64,000 nt of DNA from Myceligenerans indicum (GCF_016742955.1 NZ_JABBYC010000008.1:1-64000), one strand, 5' to 3'. Positions 6,802 through 16,457 are shown, counted from the stretch's first letter. Notes: a model not told the origin generated them from the sequence alone. Numbers and translations: made by a program.

Positions 6802-9800
6802 TCACCGCGGCTGCGGCGCTGAGTCAGGGACATCATTCATCGTCGAGGGTGGCCACGTCGAGCCCCCCTCGTCGTCCTTGTTTCCGGGAGCCTGCTCTGT
6901 CCCGCTCTGGTCCACGGCCTCGTCTCGTCCGCGCACAGTAGCCGACTGGAAGGCCGACAGGCGCGACCGAAGCTGCTCGGGATCACGTTCGATGCGAGCC
7001 GAGTGCTTGTCCACGGCAAGATCCGCCCCCGTCCCGGACGCCCCGCGCGTACGGCGCGTGAGCCCGGCCGGAGCCCCCTGCAAGGGGGACGAGACCGTTT
7101 CGGGACGGTAGGAGTCCCTGCCCTCGGTCCTCACATCATCTTCCTGGTAAGCCCCTCGGTTGAGGAGGCTCGTCATTTCCTCGTACAGGGTGGCGGACGC
7201 GACCCACTCCGACCGGGCCTCCACGGAGTCCCTCACGTACTCGCGGGCCAGGGGGTCCGCGCCGTCGCTGTCGGATCCCGGCGTACGCCGCGTGAGCGAG
7301 GCCGGCTCACCGTAGGAAGACGGGTCGTACACCGCGCCGGTCGGGTACGGATCACGGAACTCGGAGCCGCTGAGCTGTTCGGCGGCCGGCCCCGGAACGG
7401 GCCGGGCCGGGGCGAGCGGTGCCGCCGGTGCCGGGGCGGGCGGTGCCGGCATCGCGGATGCGGCCGGAGGCCTCGTCGCGTCGGCCGGGGGCATGGGCAC
7501 GGCCTCGGTGGCCGGACCTCCTACCCGTGCGGCCGCGTGCGCGACGCGCTGGTCGACAGGGCTTGTCGCGGGAGTCGGAGCCGGAACCGCGGAGCGCGGC
7601 ACGGTCGACGTGTCCACGTCCACCACCGTGTGAGCCCGGGTCTCCTCCAGCGCGCGCTGGTAGCCCTCCTGGTAGCCGCGCTGGTAGGGCTCCTCCCGTA
7701 CGGGAGCCGCCGGTGCGGGAGCCGCTGGTGCCGGTGCGGGAGCCGCTGGTGCCGGTGCCGGCGCCGCCTGTGCGTGCCGCGCGAGATCGGCACCCGCCGG
7801 CTCGGCCGTCATGGGAGACGCGGCCGGAAGGGCCTGCGGAGCCGCAGCGGGCTGCGGGACCGGCGACACAGGCGGGCGCGACGTCAGGGTCGGCTGCGAT
7901 TCCGGCTGGACCTCCGGCTGGTAGGCACGCAGCTCGCCCGTGGCAGGCTGTCCGGGCCTGCGGCCGAAGAGTCCGCGTTTGCCGGCCGGCTTCGTGTCCC
8001 GCACGGTGCGGCGGCTCGGCAGGTCCTGCATGAGTTCCTCGAAGGCGGGGAGCGCCTCGTAGCGCCCGTCGTCGCCCTCGCCCTGCATCTCCGCACCGAA
8101 CCCGGCCGACGACGGCACGTGGCCGGGCCGGACCTGTGGCTGCGAGGAGGTCATCGGTCGCTGCTGCGGAATCCCGCTCGTGGGCGGCCTCATGCCTCCG
8201 GAAGCCGCCGGGAAGCGCATGATGTCCGTGTCCGGGCCGCCCGGGAGGGAGGCCGGATCCTGTGTCACGGGGTCGAGCTGAAGCGACTGCGGCTCTGCCC
8301 CGTCGATGGTGTTCATCGACCGGAAGCTCGAGAAGAGCGCGCTGCGCTGGTCGACGTTCACCGGTGCCGGCGAGGTCTCCTCGAACACCGGAGGGGCCTC
8401 GGGCTCCTCCTGCTTCTTCGCCGGTGCGCGGCTCGGCAGCGAGTTCCCTCGTGCGACCTCCTGCGGAGGCGTCCAGCCGACCTCCTCGCCCGGCGCGATG
8501 TCCGGCATGGTCGGCGTCTGGATCTCCGGAAGGACGATCGAACCGGTCGGCGTGGTCTGCATCGCCGACGTGGGCGTCGACTGCCGGCGCCGGGGCATAC
8601 CCAGCGCGGTCGTACCGTCGGTGAGTGCGTCGATGTCCACGGGCACGGCCGCGGGCGGCTCCGGCTGCGGCGGCAGTGCGCTCGCCGCAGGCATGACCGG
8701 CGCACCCGACGGGGCGCCCACCTGCGGCCGTCCGTTCGGAACGGGCTCGCCGGCACCGGGCACGGGGAACGACGTCGTACCAGGAGCGGCAGGAGCGACC
8801 GGCGGGGTCGGAGCCGAGGAGCCTTCCGGCAACCCGCCGACGCGTGCCGCGGCGGCCTGCGTGGATGCCTCCAGCGGGTCGGTCGGCTGCGGCAGCGGCA
8901 TCGAGTTGTCCGGGAGGAAGAGCACGGCCGGGAAGCGCACCGTGACGACGGTGCCGTTGCCGTCAGCACCCGTGCCGAACTCGACGGTCGCACCGAGGCG
9001 GTCCGCCAGGCGTCCGACCACGAACAGGCCGAGGCGCTGAGCACCGACCGCGTCGGACGCGGCGTGGCTCGCGACCTTCGTGTTCGCCTCCGCGATCTCC
9101 TCCGGCGTCATGCCGAGACCGTGGTCCCGGACCGTCACCGAGACGAAATCCTCCGTGCGCTCGGTGGCGACCTCCACCGGCGTGTGCGGCTCGGAGAACA
9201 TCGTCGCGTTCTCCAGCAGCTCCGCCAGCAGATGTGCCGCGTTCAGCGCGTTGTGGCCCAGCATCATCGGGTCGGTGACGAGGTTGAGACGCACGCGGTC
9301 GTACAGCTCGATCTCGGACGACGCCGTACGGATCACGTCGGACACCGGCATCGGCTGACGCACGCGGCGGCCGGAGTCGATCCCGGCGAGGACCAGCAGT
9401 GACTCCGCGTTGCGGCGCATCCGGGTCGCCAGGTGGTCGAGGCGGAAGAGGTTCGACAGCGTGGTCGGATCCTCCTCGGAACGCTCGAGGTCGTCGAGGA
9501 AGGCCAACTGTCGGTTCAGCAGCACCTGGTCTCGACGCGCCACGTTGACGAACATCTCCGCGATGGACCCGCGAAGTGCCGCCTGTTCTCGCGCGACCTC
9601 GATGGTGGTGCGGTTCACGTCGTTGAACGCCGCGGCCAGCTGGCCGATCTCGTCCGCGGACTCGACGCTGATCGGGTCGAGGTCCATCGTCGGGCCCTGG
9701 CCCGGGACGGACACCTGCTCCACCAGCGTGGGGAGACGGTCACGGACCACACCGGCTGCCTGGGTCAGACGACGCAGCGGCGAGACCAGGCGGCGGGCGA

Positions 9801-10902
9801 TGACGAGCGCCGTGACGATGGAGAACGCCAGCGCACCGATCGCGATACCACCGGTGATCAGAGCGGTGTTGAAGGCGTCACGGGCCTGCGACTGCGCCAG
9901 GTCGAGCGCGTCCTCGCGGATCTCGTCCCGGACGACGCGAGCTTCCTCGACCCAGGTCGCGGACTCACGCTCGAAGGAGTTGGCGAGCGAGCCCTGCTCG
10001 GTCACGTCCTGCTCGTGGCCCTGGAGGATCAGGATGCGGACCGTGCCGAAGTCGCCGTCCATCGGCGGCACCCGCCGGTCGCCGGGAAGCTTCTCGAGGG
10101 CGAGGTTCGCGTCCTCCTCCTGGATGTCACCCAGGGTGATCTGCTCGATGGCGCGCCGCACGACGGTGGGGTCCACCGTCTTGTCGTTCTGCTGCGCCAG
10201 GACGGAAGACGTCAGGAGGTTGGCGATCAGCGGGCGTTCGTAGGTGTTGGTCAGCATCAGCTCGTCCATGAGCTGATGCGCCCGGATCCGCTCACCGAGG
10301 TCGCGGTTCTCCGTCGTGTCCGCGAGCTGCTTCATCACGTCGACCGAGTCATCGATGATCTCGTTGTACGGCCCTGTGACCTGCTGCTCGGCAATGACCC
10401 GATCGCGGACCTTGCGCTGGATCTCCTGGATCTCGCCGCGGTCGTAGATGGTCTGGTCGATGGCCGCCTGCACACGCGGATCCAGGAAGCTCGTGTCCAG
10501 CGCCCTGAGCTTCGCGTCACGCTCGTCCAGGGCCTGGTTCGTCTGCTCCTGAGCCGACGGGAGCACGTACTTGACCTCGCCGTCCTCCTTGACGACCTTG
10601 CCGTTCTCGTCCGTCTCCGGAAAACCCTTGAGAAGGAAGCCCTTGTACCGGTCCGCCCGACACGGATTCTCGCTGGGGAGACACGGCGCCGAGGCAAGGA
10701 TGTTCAGCGCACGTTCCTGCGCGAACGCCGTACCGGCGTTGTCCTGCTGCTCGAGCGCCGCGACCAGGTCGGCGGTCTGCTGTGCGCGCAGCGCCGACTC
10801 GATGGACGTCCAGGTGATGTACGCCGCCGCGATGATCATGACGAGGGCAGGCACAACAAGGGTCGCAAGAACTTTCCCGCGAACTCCCAACCTGCGGAAC
10901 AT
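6802..10902 (-). CDS. cvnA: Conservon sensor kinase CvnA with nitrate-sensing domain and very long tail
   Basis: A 1366-residue membrane kinase. TM1 is at about 11-31, an extracytoplasmic NIT (nitrate/nitrite sensing) type helical domain at about 45-340, TM2 at about 345-369, then HAMP. The dimerisation region contains RLDH (H490), and a HATPase_c domain carries the N box ELLENA (about 561-566) and G1 box DHGLGM (593-598). Residues 660-1366 are low-complexity, rich in Pro, Ala and Gly with Gln, including PAAPAPAPAAP repeats. CvnA kinases head the cvnABCD cassette. Family members are commonly 500-900 residues, so the tail is exceptionally long. It lacks a partner response regulator, as is usual for conservons. 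It is divergent from the quinone oxidoreductase. Confidence 0.9.
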   Translation of the reverse strand: MFRRLGVRGKVLATLVVPALVMIIAAAYITWTSIESALRAQQTADLVAALEQQDNAGTAFAQERALNILASAPCLPSENPCRADRYKGFLLKGFPETDENGKVVKEDGEVKYVLPSAQEQTNQALDERDAKLRALDTSFLDPRVQAAIDQTIYDRGEIQEIQRKVRDRVIAEQQVTGPYNEIIDDSVDVMKQLADTTENRDLGERIRAHQLMDELMLTNTYERPLIANLLTSSVLAQQNDKTVDPTVVRRAIEQITLGDIQEEDANLALEKLPGDRRVPPMDGDFGTVRILILQGHEQDVTEQGSLANSFERESATWVEEARVVRDEIREDALDLAQSQARDAFNTALITGGIAIGALAFSIVTALVIARRLVSPLRRLTQAAGVVRDRLPTLVEQVSVPGQGPTMDLDPISVESADEIGQLAAAFNDVNRTTIEVAREQAALRGSIAEMFVNVARRDQVLLNRQLAFLDDLERSEEDPTTLSNLFRLDHLATRMRRNAESLLVLAGIDSGRRVRQPMPVSDVIRTASSEIELYDRVRLNLVTDPMMLGHNALNAAHLLAELLENATMFSEPHTPVEVATERTEDFVSVTVRDHGLGMTPEEIAEANTKVASHAASDAVGAQRLGLFVVGRLADRLGATVEFGTGADGNGTVVTVRFPAVLFLPDNSMPLPQPTDPLEASTQAAAARVGGLPEGSSAPTPPVAPAAPGTTSFPVPGAGEPVPNGRPQVGAPSGAPVMPAASALPPQPEPPAAVPVDIDALTDGTTALGMPRRRQSTPTSAMQTTPTGSIVLPEIQTPTMPDIAPGEEVGWTPPQEVARGNSLPSRAPAKKQEEPEAPPVFEETSPAPVNVDQRSALFSSFRSMNTIDGAEPQSLQLDPVTQDPASLPGGPDTDIMRFPAASGGMRPPTSGIPQQRPMTSSQPQVRPGHVPSSAGFGAEMQGEGDDGRYEALPAFEELMQDLPSRRTVRDTKPAGKRGLFGRRPGQPATGELRAYQPEVQPESQPTLTSRPPVSPVPQPAAAPQALPAASPMTAEPAGADLARHAQAAPAPAPAAPAPAPAAPAPAAPVREEPYQRGYQEGYQRALEETRAHTVVDVDTSTVPRSAVPAPTPATSPVDQRVAHAAARVGGPATEAVPMPPADATRPPAASAMPAPPAPAPAAPLAPARPVPGPAAEQLSGSEFRDPYPTGAVYDPSSYGEPASLTRRTPGSDSDGADPLAREYVRDSVEARSEWVASATLYEEMTSLLNRGAYQEDDVRTEGRDSYRPETVSSPLQGAPAGLTRRTRGASGTGADLAVDKHSARIERDPEQLRSRLSAFQSATVRGRDEAVDQSGTEQAPGNKDDEGGSTWPPSTMNDVPDSAPQPR

Positions 10903-10982
10903 GCGTACCTCTCTCCATCACTGTCCGCGACGTGGAAGAACTCGCTTGCGCGTGCTCCGACACTCTCGCGGAGTGCGTACAA

Positions 10983-11990
10983 ATGACCGACGCCCGGCTA
11001 GGCTCCATCGGTGTGCGAGCCGTCACGATATCCGCAACCGGGCGCTCAGGGAAACTCTCCCTTTCGACCATATCTGACCCGGTTCCCGGGATAGGCGAAG
11101 TGCTGGTCAACGTTGCTGCGGCCGGCGTAAACCATGCTGACCTGCTGCAACGAGCCGGACATTACCCACCTCCGGCCGGGGCTCCCGACTGGCCCGGCCT
11201 GGAGATCTCAGGTGAGATCACGCGTGTCGGTACCGGCGTGTCGGGCTGGCAGGAGGGAGACCGCGTGGTAGCCCTCCTCGACGGCGGCGGGTACGCGGAC
11301 CAGGTCACGGTGCGTGCGACACAGGTCCTGCCGGCACCACGAAGCGTAGACCTGGTCGATGCCGCAGCGCTCCCCGAGGCCGTGTGCACGGCGTGGGACA
11401 ACCTCGTCACGGTCGGCGGGCTCCGCGCCGGGGAATGGGTCCTGATTCACGGAGGATCCGGTGGCGTGGGCACCACCGCCATCCAGCTCTCGAAGGCCCT
11501 GGGCGCCCGGGTGGCGGCGACGGCCGGCGGCCGGGAACGTGCAGATCGATGCTCTGACCTGGGCGTTGACCTCCCGATCGACTACCGCGAGCAAGACTTC
11601 GTCGCCCTGGTTCGCGACGCTTCCGGAGGTTCCGGCGCCGACGTCGTCCTCGACGTCGTCGGGGCCGCCTACCTGGACGACAACGTGCGCGCCCTCGCCC
11701 GCGGCGGGCGTCTCGTCGTCATCGGGCTTCAACGGGGCCGCCGCGGAGAACTCGACCTCGGAACCCTCATGGCCAAGCGCGCCACCGTCACCGGGACCAC
11801 CCTCCGCTCACGCCCCCCGGCGGAGAAGGCCGCCGTCGTCGCCGCCGTGCGCGACCACGTGTGGCCCATGGTCGACGACGGCCAGGTACGGCCCGTCGTT
11901 CACGCGCGGCTCCCCCTCGCGGAGGCCCAGCAGGCGCACGAACTGCTGGAATCCGGCGAAGTCTTCGGCAAAGTGCTTCTGGTGCCCTGA
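10983..11990 (+). CDS. NADPH:quinone oxidoreductase, zinc-independent MDR family
   Basis: A 335-residue medium-chain dehydrogenase/reductase of the quinone oxidoreductase (QOR/PIG3) type. The N-terminal GroES-like domain includes AAGVNHADLLQRAGHYPPPAG, broken here only by DNA wording, and the Rossmann domain has HGGSGGVGTTAIQL. It has no structural or catalytic zinc cysteines, as expected for QOR. The PIG3-like features (NHADLLQRxGxYPPPxG and TTLRSRP late) favour that subgroup, which reduces small quinones with NADPH. The start at ATG 10983 is chosen; GTG 11013 is an alternative. It is divergent from cvnA with an 80-bp gap. Confidence 0.85.
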   Translation: MTDARLGSIGVRAVTISATGRSGKLSLSTISDPVPGIGEVLVNVAAAGVNHADLLQRAGHYPPPAGAPDWPGLEISGEITRVGTGVSGWQEGDRVVALLDGGGYADQVTVRATQVLPAPRSVDLVDAAALPEAVCTAWDNLVTVGGLRAGEWVLIHGGSGGVGTTAIQLSKALGARVAATAGGRERADRCSDLGVDLPIDYREQDFVALVRDASGGSGADVVLDVVGAAYLDDNVRALARGGRLVVIGLQRGRRGELDLGTLMAKRATVTGTTLRSRPPAEKAAVVAAVRDHVWPMVDDGQVRPVVHARLPLAEAQQAHELLESGEVFGKVLLVP

Positions 11991-12107
11991 CCAAGCCCGG
12001 GGGCGACGACGGAGTGAGACTCGCAATCACCTGTGGACGACCACTTGTCCACATCGTGATACGCGTTGCGCCTGCCGTGTCGTGACCGGACGCGCAACAC
12101 TGGGACC

Positions 12108-12710
12108 ATGAGCCACGCCGACGACACACCGACCGCGCCGGAGACCGGCACGACCGCCCACGACGAGCATTCCCAGATCGTCACGCCTGACGGCCGCACC
12201 ATCAGCCCCCACTCGCAGGAGCGCCCCCGCGAGCAGGAGGAGGACACCGACGCCGAGGACGTGGTGAGCCAGGTCGAGGAACCGGCGAAGGTGATGCGGA
12301 TCGGCGGCATGATCAAGCGGCTCCTCGACGAGGTCCGCGACGCACCGCTCGACGACGCCGCCCGCACCCGTCTCGCCGAGGTGCACGAGCGCTCCATCAA
12401 GGAGCTCGAGGACGGCCTCTCACCCGACCTCATCGACGAGCTGCACCGCATCACGCTGCCGTTCACCGAACAGGACCCGCCGTCCGACGCCGAGCTCCGC
12501 GTGGCCCACGCTCAGCTGGTGGGCTGGCTGGAGGGCTTGTTCCACGGGATCCAGACCGCGCTCGTGGCCCAGCAGATGGCAGCCCAGGCACAGCTCACGG
12601 GCATGCGCCGCGCACTCCCGCCGGGCGCGCACGTGAGCCCCTTCCCTCCCGGGGACGAGGAGCAGGCGGACGGGCGCCACCACGAACGCGGCCCCGGACA
12701 GTACCTCTGA
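12108..12710 (+). CDS. bpa: Bacterial proteasome activator Bpa
   Basis: A 200-residue protein with a disordered acidic N-terminus, a central four-helix bundle (VEEPAKVMRIGGMIKRLLDE, LAEVHERSIKELEDGL, ITLPFTEQDPPSDAELRVAH, HGIQTALVAQQMAAQAQL) and the C-terminal GQYL motif. In mycobacteria this GQYL tail docks into the 20S proteasome alpha ring and opens the gate without ATP. The conserved PFTEQDPPS stretch and the intact tail argue for a working activator. The ATG at 12108 is used instead of an upstream in-frame ATG at 12066. No proteasome genes are in this window. Confidence 0.93.
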   Translation: MSHADDTPTAPETGTTAHDEHSQIVTPDGRTISPHSQERPREQEEDTDAEDVVSQVEEPAKVMRIGGMIKRLLDEVRDAPLDDAARTRLAEVHERSIKELEDGLSPDLIDELHRITLPFTEQDPPSDAELRVAHAQLVGWLEGLFHGIQTALVAQQMAAQAQLTGMRRALPPGAHVSPFPPGDEEQADGRHHERGPGQYL

Positions 12711-12751
12711 CCGGTCCGCCGCGATCCGGCGGTACGCCGGACAGTCCCGCG

Positions 12752-13612
12752 TCAGTCCGCCCGGGGAGGCGCCAACGCGATCGCCGCCGACACGCACAGC
12801 AGCCCGATCACCTGCGTCGTCCCGGGCAACTGCTGCAACATCACCGCGCCGACCACCGCCGCCGTCGCGGGCAGCAGCGCGAGCAGGACCGCGAACGTCG
12901 CCGGGGGCACACGCCGCAGCACCACCTGCTCCAGGCCGTACGGCACCACCGAGGAACACACGGCGACGACCACGAGGAGCAGCACGAGGCCGCCGTCCGA
13001 CAGCACGTCCGGGACGCTGCTCAGGAAGAACGGCGCGAAGCAGAGCGAACCCACCGACATCCCGATGGCAAGTCCGTCCACACCCGCGCCGACCCTCGCG
13101 ACCCGCCGTCCCAGCAGGATGTAGAACCCCCAGCAGGTCGCCGCACCCGCGATGGCCAGCAGCCCGGCGACGGCGTCCGCGCGGGACAGCCCGGAGTCGA
13201 GCGCGACGCCCGCGAGCAGCACCACTCCGGCGGCCGCCCCGGCGATCGCCGCCCGCGAGCGCCAGCCACGCCCGGTCAGGGCGGCGACCGCGACGGGGCC
13301 GCAGAACTCGATCGCGACGGCGGTCCCGAGGGGCAGGTAGGCGATGGCGATGTAGAAGGCGAGGTTCATGGCGGCGAGGACTGCTCCGAATGCCGCCGAC
13401 CAGCCCAGGTCCTGTCGTGTCCAGGCGCGTCGCCACGGCCGCCGCCAGAGGACCAGCACGACCGCCGCGAAGGCGATGCGCCACCATCCGACCTCGGGAG
13501 CGCCGAGCCGGGCGAAGAGCCCGACCGCCACGGCCGCGCCGGCGTACTGCGTCAGGCCCGAGACGACGAAGACCGCGGGGGCGGGAACGCGTTCGAGCGG
13601 GTTGGCGTGCAC
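12752..13612 (-). CDS. EamA/RhtA-type inner-membrane exporter
   Basis: A 286-residue protein with about ten hydrophobic segments arranged as two EamA repeats, for example FIAIAYLPLGTAVAIEFCGP in repeat one and PYGLEQVVLRRVPPATFAVL in repeat two. These segments match the RhtA-like drug/metabolite transporters that export amino acids such as threonine or homoserine. GTG 13612 (VHANPLERVPAP) is taken as start because upstream in-frame codons run through the next gene's antisense. It stands alone, 41 bp after the convergent bpa gene. Substrate is unknown. Confidence 0.85.
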   Translation of the reverse strand: MHANPLERVPAPAVFVVSGLTQYAGAAVAVGLFARLGAPEVGWWRIAFAAVVLVLWRRPWRRAWTRQDLGWSAAFGAVLAAMNLAFYIAIAYLPLGTAVAIEFCGPVAVAALTGRGWRSRAAIAGAAAGVVLLAGVALDSGLSRADAVAGLLAIAGAATCWGFYILLGRRVARVGAGVDGLAIGMSVGSLCFAPFFLSSVPDVLSDGGLVLLLVVVAVCSSVVPYGLEQVVLRRVPPATFAVLLALLPATAAVVGAVMLQQLPGTTQVIGLLCVSAAIALAPPRAD

Positions 13613-13677
13613 TGGCGGAGCGTAACCTCCGCGCCTCGAGGCCGCCGGAGCCGACCACCGGGCCCGGCGGGACGGTG

Positions 13678-14796
13678 CTACAGGTCCGCGGGGTCGAGGA
13701 GGAACTCGTCCTCGTCGGCGATCTCGCCGCCGACGGCGTCCTGGAGCCGGCCGGCGATGCGTGCCACGAGCTCGGCCGCGCGTCTGCGTGCGACGCGATG
13801 CTCCATGCCCGGCTGTTCGCGGTTGGCTTCGACCTGGTCCGGCGGTTCCCAGTGCACGCGGTAGCGCACGGCTCCGTCGGCGGTCCACGGGAGTCCGCGC
13901 AGCACGGGCGGGAGGTGTTCTTCGCCGGCCACCTCCACGGCGACGATGCCGTCCACGCCGAGGTCGGTCAGCAACCCGTATCCGTGCAGGAGCTGCGGCC
14001 CTTGAAGTGCGGCGATGTCGTACCGCTCGGCGGCGGCGTGAAGTTCCTTGCGCCGCTGCGGGTCCATTTCCTCGCCGGGGTAGAGGGGCCGGTCGGCGAT
14101 CCCCTCGGGCGGGCCTCCCCATTCCGTGCCCTCGGTGGCGAGCCGGGTGCGCGGGTGCAGGGGCCGCACGGTCGCGAAGGCGGCCTCCGGCTCGAGCCAC
14201 ACGCTTGAGTAGACGGACATGTCGACGGCGACGTCTCCGTCCGGTGTGAGCACGACGCCGGTTCCCGGACGGGGTCCGGGTCCGCCCTGCGCCGGTCCGG
14301 ACGCCCACAGGCCACCGACGTCGACCCTGATCGAACCGCCGAGCCGCCGGGCGACGGCGACGAGCCAGGTGAGCAGTCTCCCTTCCTCCCGGGTCGGGAG
14401 GCCCTCGGCGAAGGCGCGTCCGATTCCGTCCCGGTCGCCGATGCTGAACGGTGGTTCGCCGCGCTCGCGATGGCAGACGACGTCGAACACCATGGCGGTG
14501 CCGGGCGGGAGGCCGAGGTCGAACCCGTCGCCCTGCGGTGCGTACGGTCCGGTGAGCGTGGCATGCCGGGAGACCCGCAGGATGCCGGGGGCGTGGCCCT
14601 TGGCACGGGGGCCCTGCGGCGCGCCGGTGACGTTGCCGGGCAGGATCCCGGCGGGCGTCAGTTCCCATCGTGTGCCGGTGAACCGGGAGGTGGCGAGCAC
14701 CTCGATCTCGTCCACGGTGACGTCGCCGGGGACGGCGAGCAGGTGTCGCGCCTGGTGGGCCTGGGCCACGCTGCGCGGTAGGGGCGAGTACGTCAT
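13678..14796 (-). CDS. Uncharacterised protein, paralogue of the 19483-20493 gene
   Basis: A 372-residue soluble protein of unknown function. It shares colinear blocks with the product of 19483-20493: GILRV...TGPYA, DRDGIGRAFAEGLP, WLVAVARRLGGSI, and a C-terminal block YRVHWEPP...REQPGMEHRVARRRAAEL...RLQDAVGGEI. The repetition of the same order across the whole length shows common descent. No signal peptide, membrane segment or catalytic motif is recognisable. It is flanked by the EamA gene and dcd, all on the minus strand, but the gaps (65 and 46 bp) do not prove an operon. Confidence 0.8.
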   Translation of the reverse strand: MTYSPLPRSVAQAHQARHLLAVPGDVTVDEIEVLATSRFTGTRWELTPAGILPGNVTGAPQGPRAKGHAPGILRVSRHATLTGPYAPQGDGFDLGLPPGTAMVFDVVCHRERGEPPFSIGDRDGIGRAFAEGLPTREEGRLLTWLVAVARRLGGSIRVDVGGLWASGPAQGGPGPRPGTGVVLTPDGDVAVDMSVYSSVWLEPEAAFATVRPLHPRTRLATEGTEWGGPPEGIADRPLYPGEEMDPQRRKELHAAAERYDIAALQGPQLLHGYGLLTDLGVDGIVAVEVAGEEHLPPVLRGLPWTADGAVRYRVHWEPPDQVEANREQPGMEHRVARRRAAELVARIAGRLQDAVGGEIADEDEFLLDPADL

Positions 14797-14842
14797 GAAG
14801 CGTGAGCGTAGCCCGGTCGCCTGACGGGCACGCTCGGGTGGT

Positions 14843-15418
14843 TCAGACGTCGGTGCGGTGGAAGGCCCTGGCGGAGCGGGACGCCGTCGGGCCGCGTTGT
14901 CCCTGGTAGCGGGATCCGTACACGTCCGAACCGTACGGGTGTTCCGCGGGTGAGGAGAGGCGGAAGAAGCACAGCTGGCCGATCTTCATCCCGGGCCAGA
15001 GCGTGATGGGCAGGGTGGCGACGTTGCTGAGTTCCAGGGTCACGTGGCCGCTGAACCCTGGGTCGATGAAGCCCGCGGTGCTGTGGGTCAGCAGACCCAG
15101 CCGTCCCAGGGAGGACTTTCCCTCCAGGCGTGCGGCGACGTCGTCGGGGAGGGTGACGGCCTCGAAGGTGGAGCCGAGGACGAACTCCCCCGGGTGGAGG
15201 ACGAGCGGCTCGTCGGGCTTCACATCGACCAGCCGGGTGAGCTCGGGCTGATCCTGGCTCGGGTCGATGAACGGGTACTTGTGGTTGTCGAAGAGCCGGA
15301 AGTACTTGTCGAGGCGTACGTCGATGCTCGACGGCTGGATCATCTCCGCGTCGTACGGATCCAGGGAGACGCGCCCGGCGTCGAGTTCGGCGCGGATGTC
15401 ACGGTCGGAGAGCAGCAC
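14843..15418 (-). CDS. dcd: dCTP deaminase (possibly bifunctional with dUTPase)
   Basis: A 191-residue enzyme of the dCTP deaminase/dUTPase superfamily: [68 protein letters not shown] and [11 protein letters not shown]. The EGKSSLGR loop and FIDPGFSG with the following catalytic Glu are typical. Full length for the family (about 190). Actinobacterial homologues such as that of Mycobacterium convert dCTP directly to dUMP, so the bifunctional activity is likely but inferred. GTG start; a weak ribosome-binding site. Confidence 0.95.
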   Translation of the reverse strand: MLLSDRDIRAELDAGRVSLDPYDAEMIQPSSIDVRLDKYFRLFDNHKYPFIDPSQDQPELTRLVDVKPDEPLVLHPGEFVLGSTFEAVTLPDDVAARLEGKSSLGRLGLLTHSTAGFIDPGFSGHVTLELSNVATLPITLWPGMKIGQLCFFRLSSPAEHPYGSDVYGSRYQGQRGPTASRSARAFHRTDV

Positions 15419-15514
15419 GCGGAAACGGTACTCGGTCGGCGGCTCCCCGGCAGCTCTGGTCCGGCTTCCGTCGCGTCAGGGGTGGACGGTCAGGAGCGGA
15501 CGGTCGGGAGTGCG

Positions 15515-15590
15515 GATCCTCGCGAACCAGCTCGCGCTTGAGCTGCCGGGACGGCGTCCGGGCAGCTCGCGCGGCCGGTCCGCGAGGATC
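15515..15590. terminator. Nested inverted repeat upstream of dcd
   Basis: An outer stem gatcctcgcg / cgcgaggatc (15515-15524, 15581-15590) encloses an inner hairpin gagctgcc / ggcagctc (15540-15547, 15561-15568). It lies 13 bp after the stop of the TM2 gene and about 100 bp before dcd on the same strand. It may be a terminator for the former or a leader structure for the latter; no U-tract follows. Confidence 0.5.
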
Positions 15591-15602
15591 GCGGGCCTCT
15601 TC

Positions 15603-16040
15603 TCAGTCGCGCAGCGGGCGCTGCTTGGCGTCGACCGCCCAGTAGCCCTTGCGCAGGGCCAGGTAGAGGATCCCTTCGACCACACCCCAGATGGCCGAGA
15701 TGAAGCCGAAGTTGGCGATCGCGCCGATCACGGTGATGGCGAGCATGACGAAGCCCAGGGCCCGGTACCCCAGGTAGAAACGGTGTGCGCCCAGGGCGCC
15801 GAGGAAGATCCCGAGCAAGCCGGCGACGACGCGCGACTTGCCCCTGGTCGCGGAGGTGGGGTGCTGCGGAGGTGGTGGGGTGCTGCCGGGGAAGTGCAGC
15901 GGGCGGGTGTAGCCGGACTCGACGCGCTCCCCGCCGGGCAGCGGGATGGTCTCGTCGAGGGGTCGGCCACCCGGGACCTGCACGGTCTTCTCGTAGTCGA
16001 TGGCCTCTGTCGGCTCGTCGTTCGGATGGTGCCTGTTCAC
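15603..16040 (-). CDS. TM2-domain membrane protein
   Basis: A 145-residue protein: a hydrophilic Pro-rich N-terminal 80 residues, then a TM2 domain with KSRVVAGLLGIFLGALGAHR, FYLG and two hydrophobic helices ending ILYLALRKGYW. The TM2 core (GxxGxHRFYLG) is intact. Such domains are small two-helix membrane modules of unknown role, often fused to other regions. The GTG at 16040 has GGAG 7 nt upstream; the longer in-frame ATG at 16112 lacks one. It is divergent from the tRNA-Gly. Confidence 0.85.
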   Translation of the reverse strand: MNRHHPNDEPTEAIDYEKTVQVPGGRPLDETIPLPGGERVESGYTRPLHFPGSTPPPPQHPTSATRGKSRVVAGLLGIFLGALGAHRFYLGYRALGFVMLAITVIGAIANFGFISAIWGVVEGILYLALRKGYWAVDAKQRPLRD

Positions 16041-16197
16041 GGCGTCTCCAGTCGCGGGCGGTGTCGTCGGGTTCGGCTTTCCGGCGACGTCGGTTATGAT
16101 CGGTGCGCGCACCAGTTCAGTGGTTCGGTGTGGGGATCGCGTGGATCCTCACGAAGGACCATCGTAGGATGGTTAAACCCGGCTGAACCGGGACGAT

Positions 16198-16268
16198 GCG
16201 GGTGTAGTTCAATGGTAGAACTTCAGCTTCCCAAGCTGACAGCGCGGGTTCGATTCCCGTCACCCGCT
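16198..16268 (+). tRNA. tRNA-Gly (CCC)
   Basis: 71-nt cloverleaf: acceptor GCGGGTG / CACCCGC with discriminator T, D-arm TAGTTCAATGGTAGAAC, anticodon stem-loop CAGCTTCCCAAGCTG (CCC), T-arm GCGGGTTCGATTCCCG. A strong terminator follows within 10 bp. Confidence 0.95.
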
Positions 16269-16275
16269 CTCTGAG

Positions 16276-16319
16276 GCTCCGCCCCAGGTCAGGACACATG
16301 TCCCGGCCTGGGGCGGAGC
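16276..16319 (+). terminator. tRNA-Gly terminator
   Basis: Stem gctccgccccagg / cctggggcggagc (13 bp) followed by tgtttcc, 7 bp after the tRNA-Gly. Confidence 0.85.
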
Positions 16320-16457
16320 TGTTTCCGGACGACGACGGAAGACGCCGCCCCAGATCGGCCCCGGCCGAGGCCGAGCGTCGCGATTCCCGGACGTTGCCGC
16401 CGCACCCAGGGCGGCACCCCCGGAACTTGATGCCGCACCTCGCCGTACTCTCGGTGC

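Noticed and set aside
7003..9402. 799-codon plus-strand ORF inside cvnA
   Set aside because: It is antisense to the well-supported kinase gene and reads as Arg-rich shadow without any domain, typical of high-GC third positions.
12031..12053. DnaA boxes beside bpa as a replication origin
   Set aside because: Only two boxes lie there, with no dnaA, dnaN or AT-rich unwinding region nearby.
12752..14668. 638-codon minus-strand ORF containing the EamA gene
   Set aside because: Only the part after GTG 13612 resembles a transporter; the upstream part overlaps another well-supported gene in a different frame.
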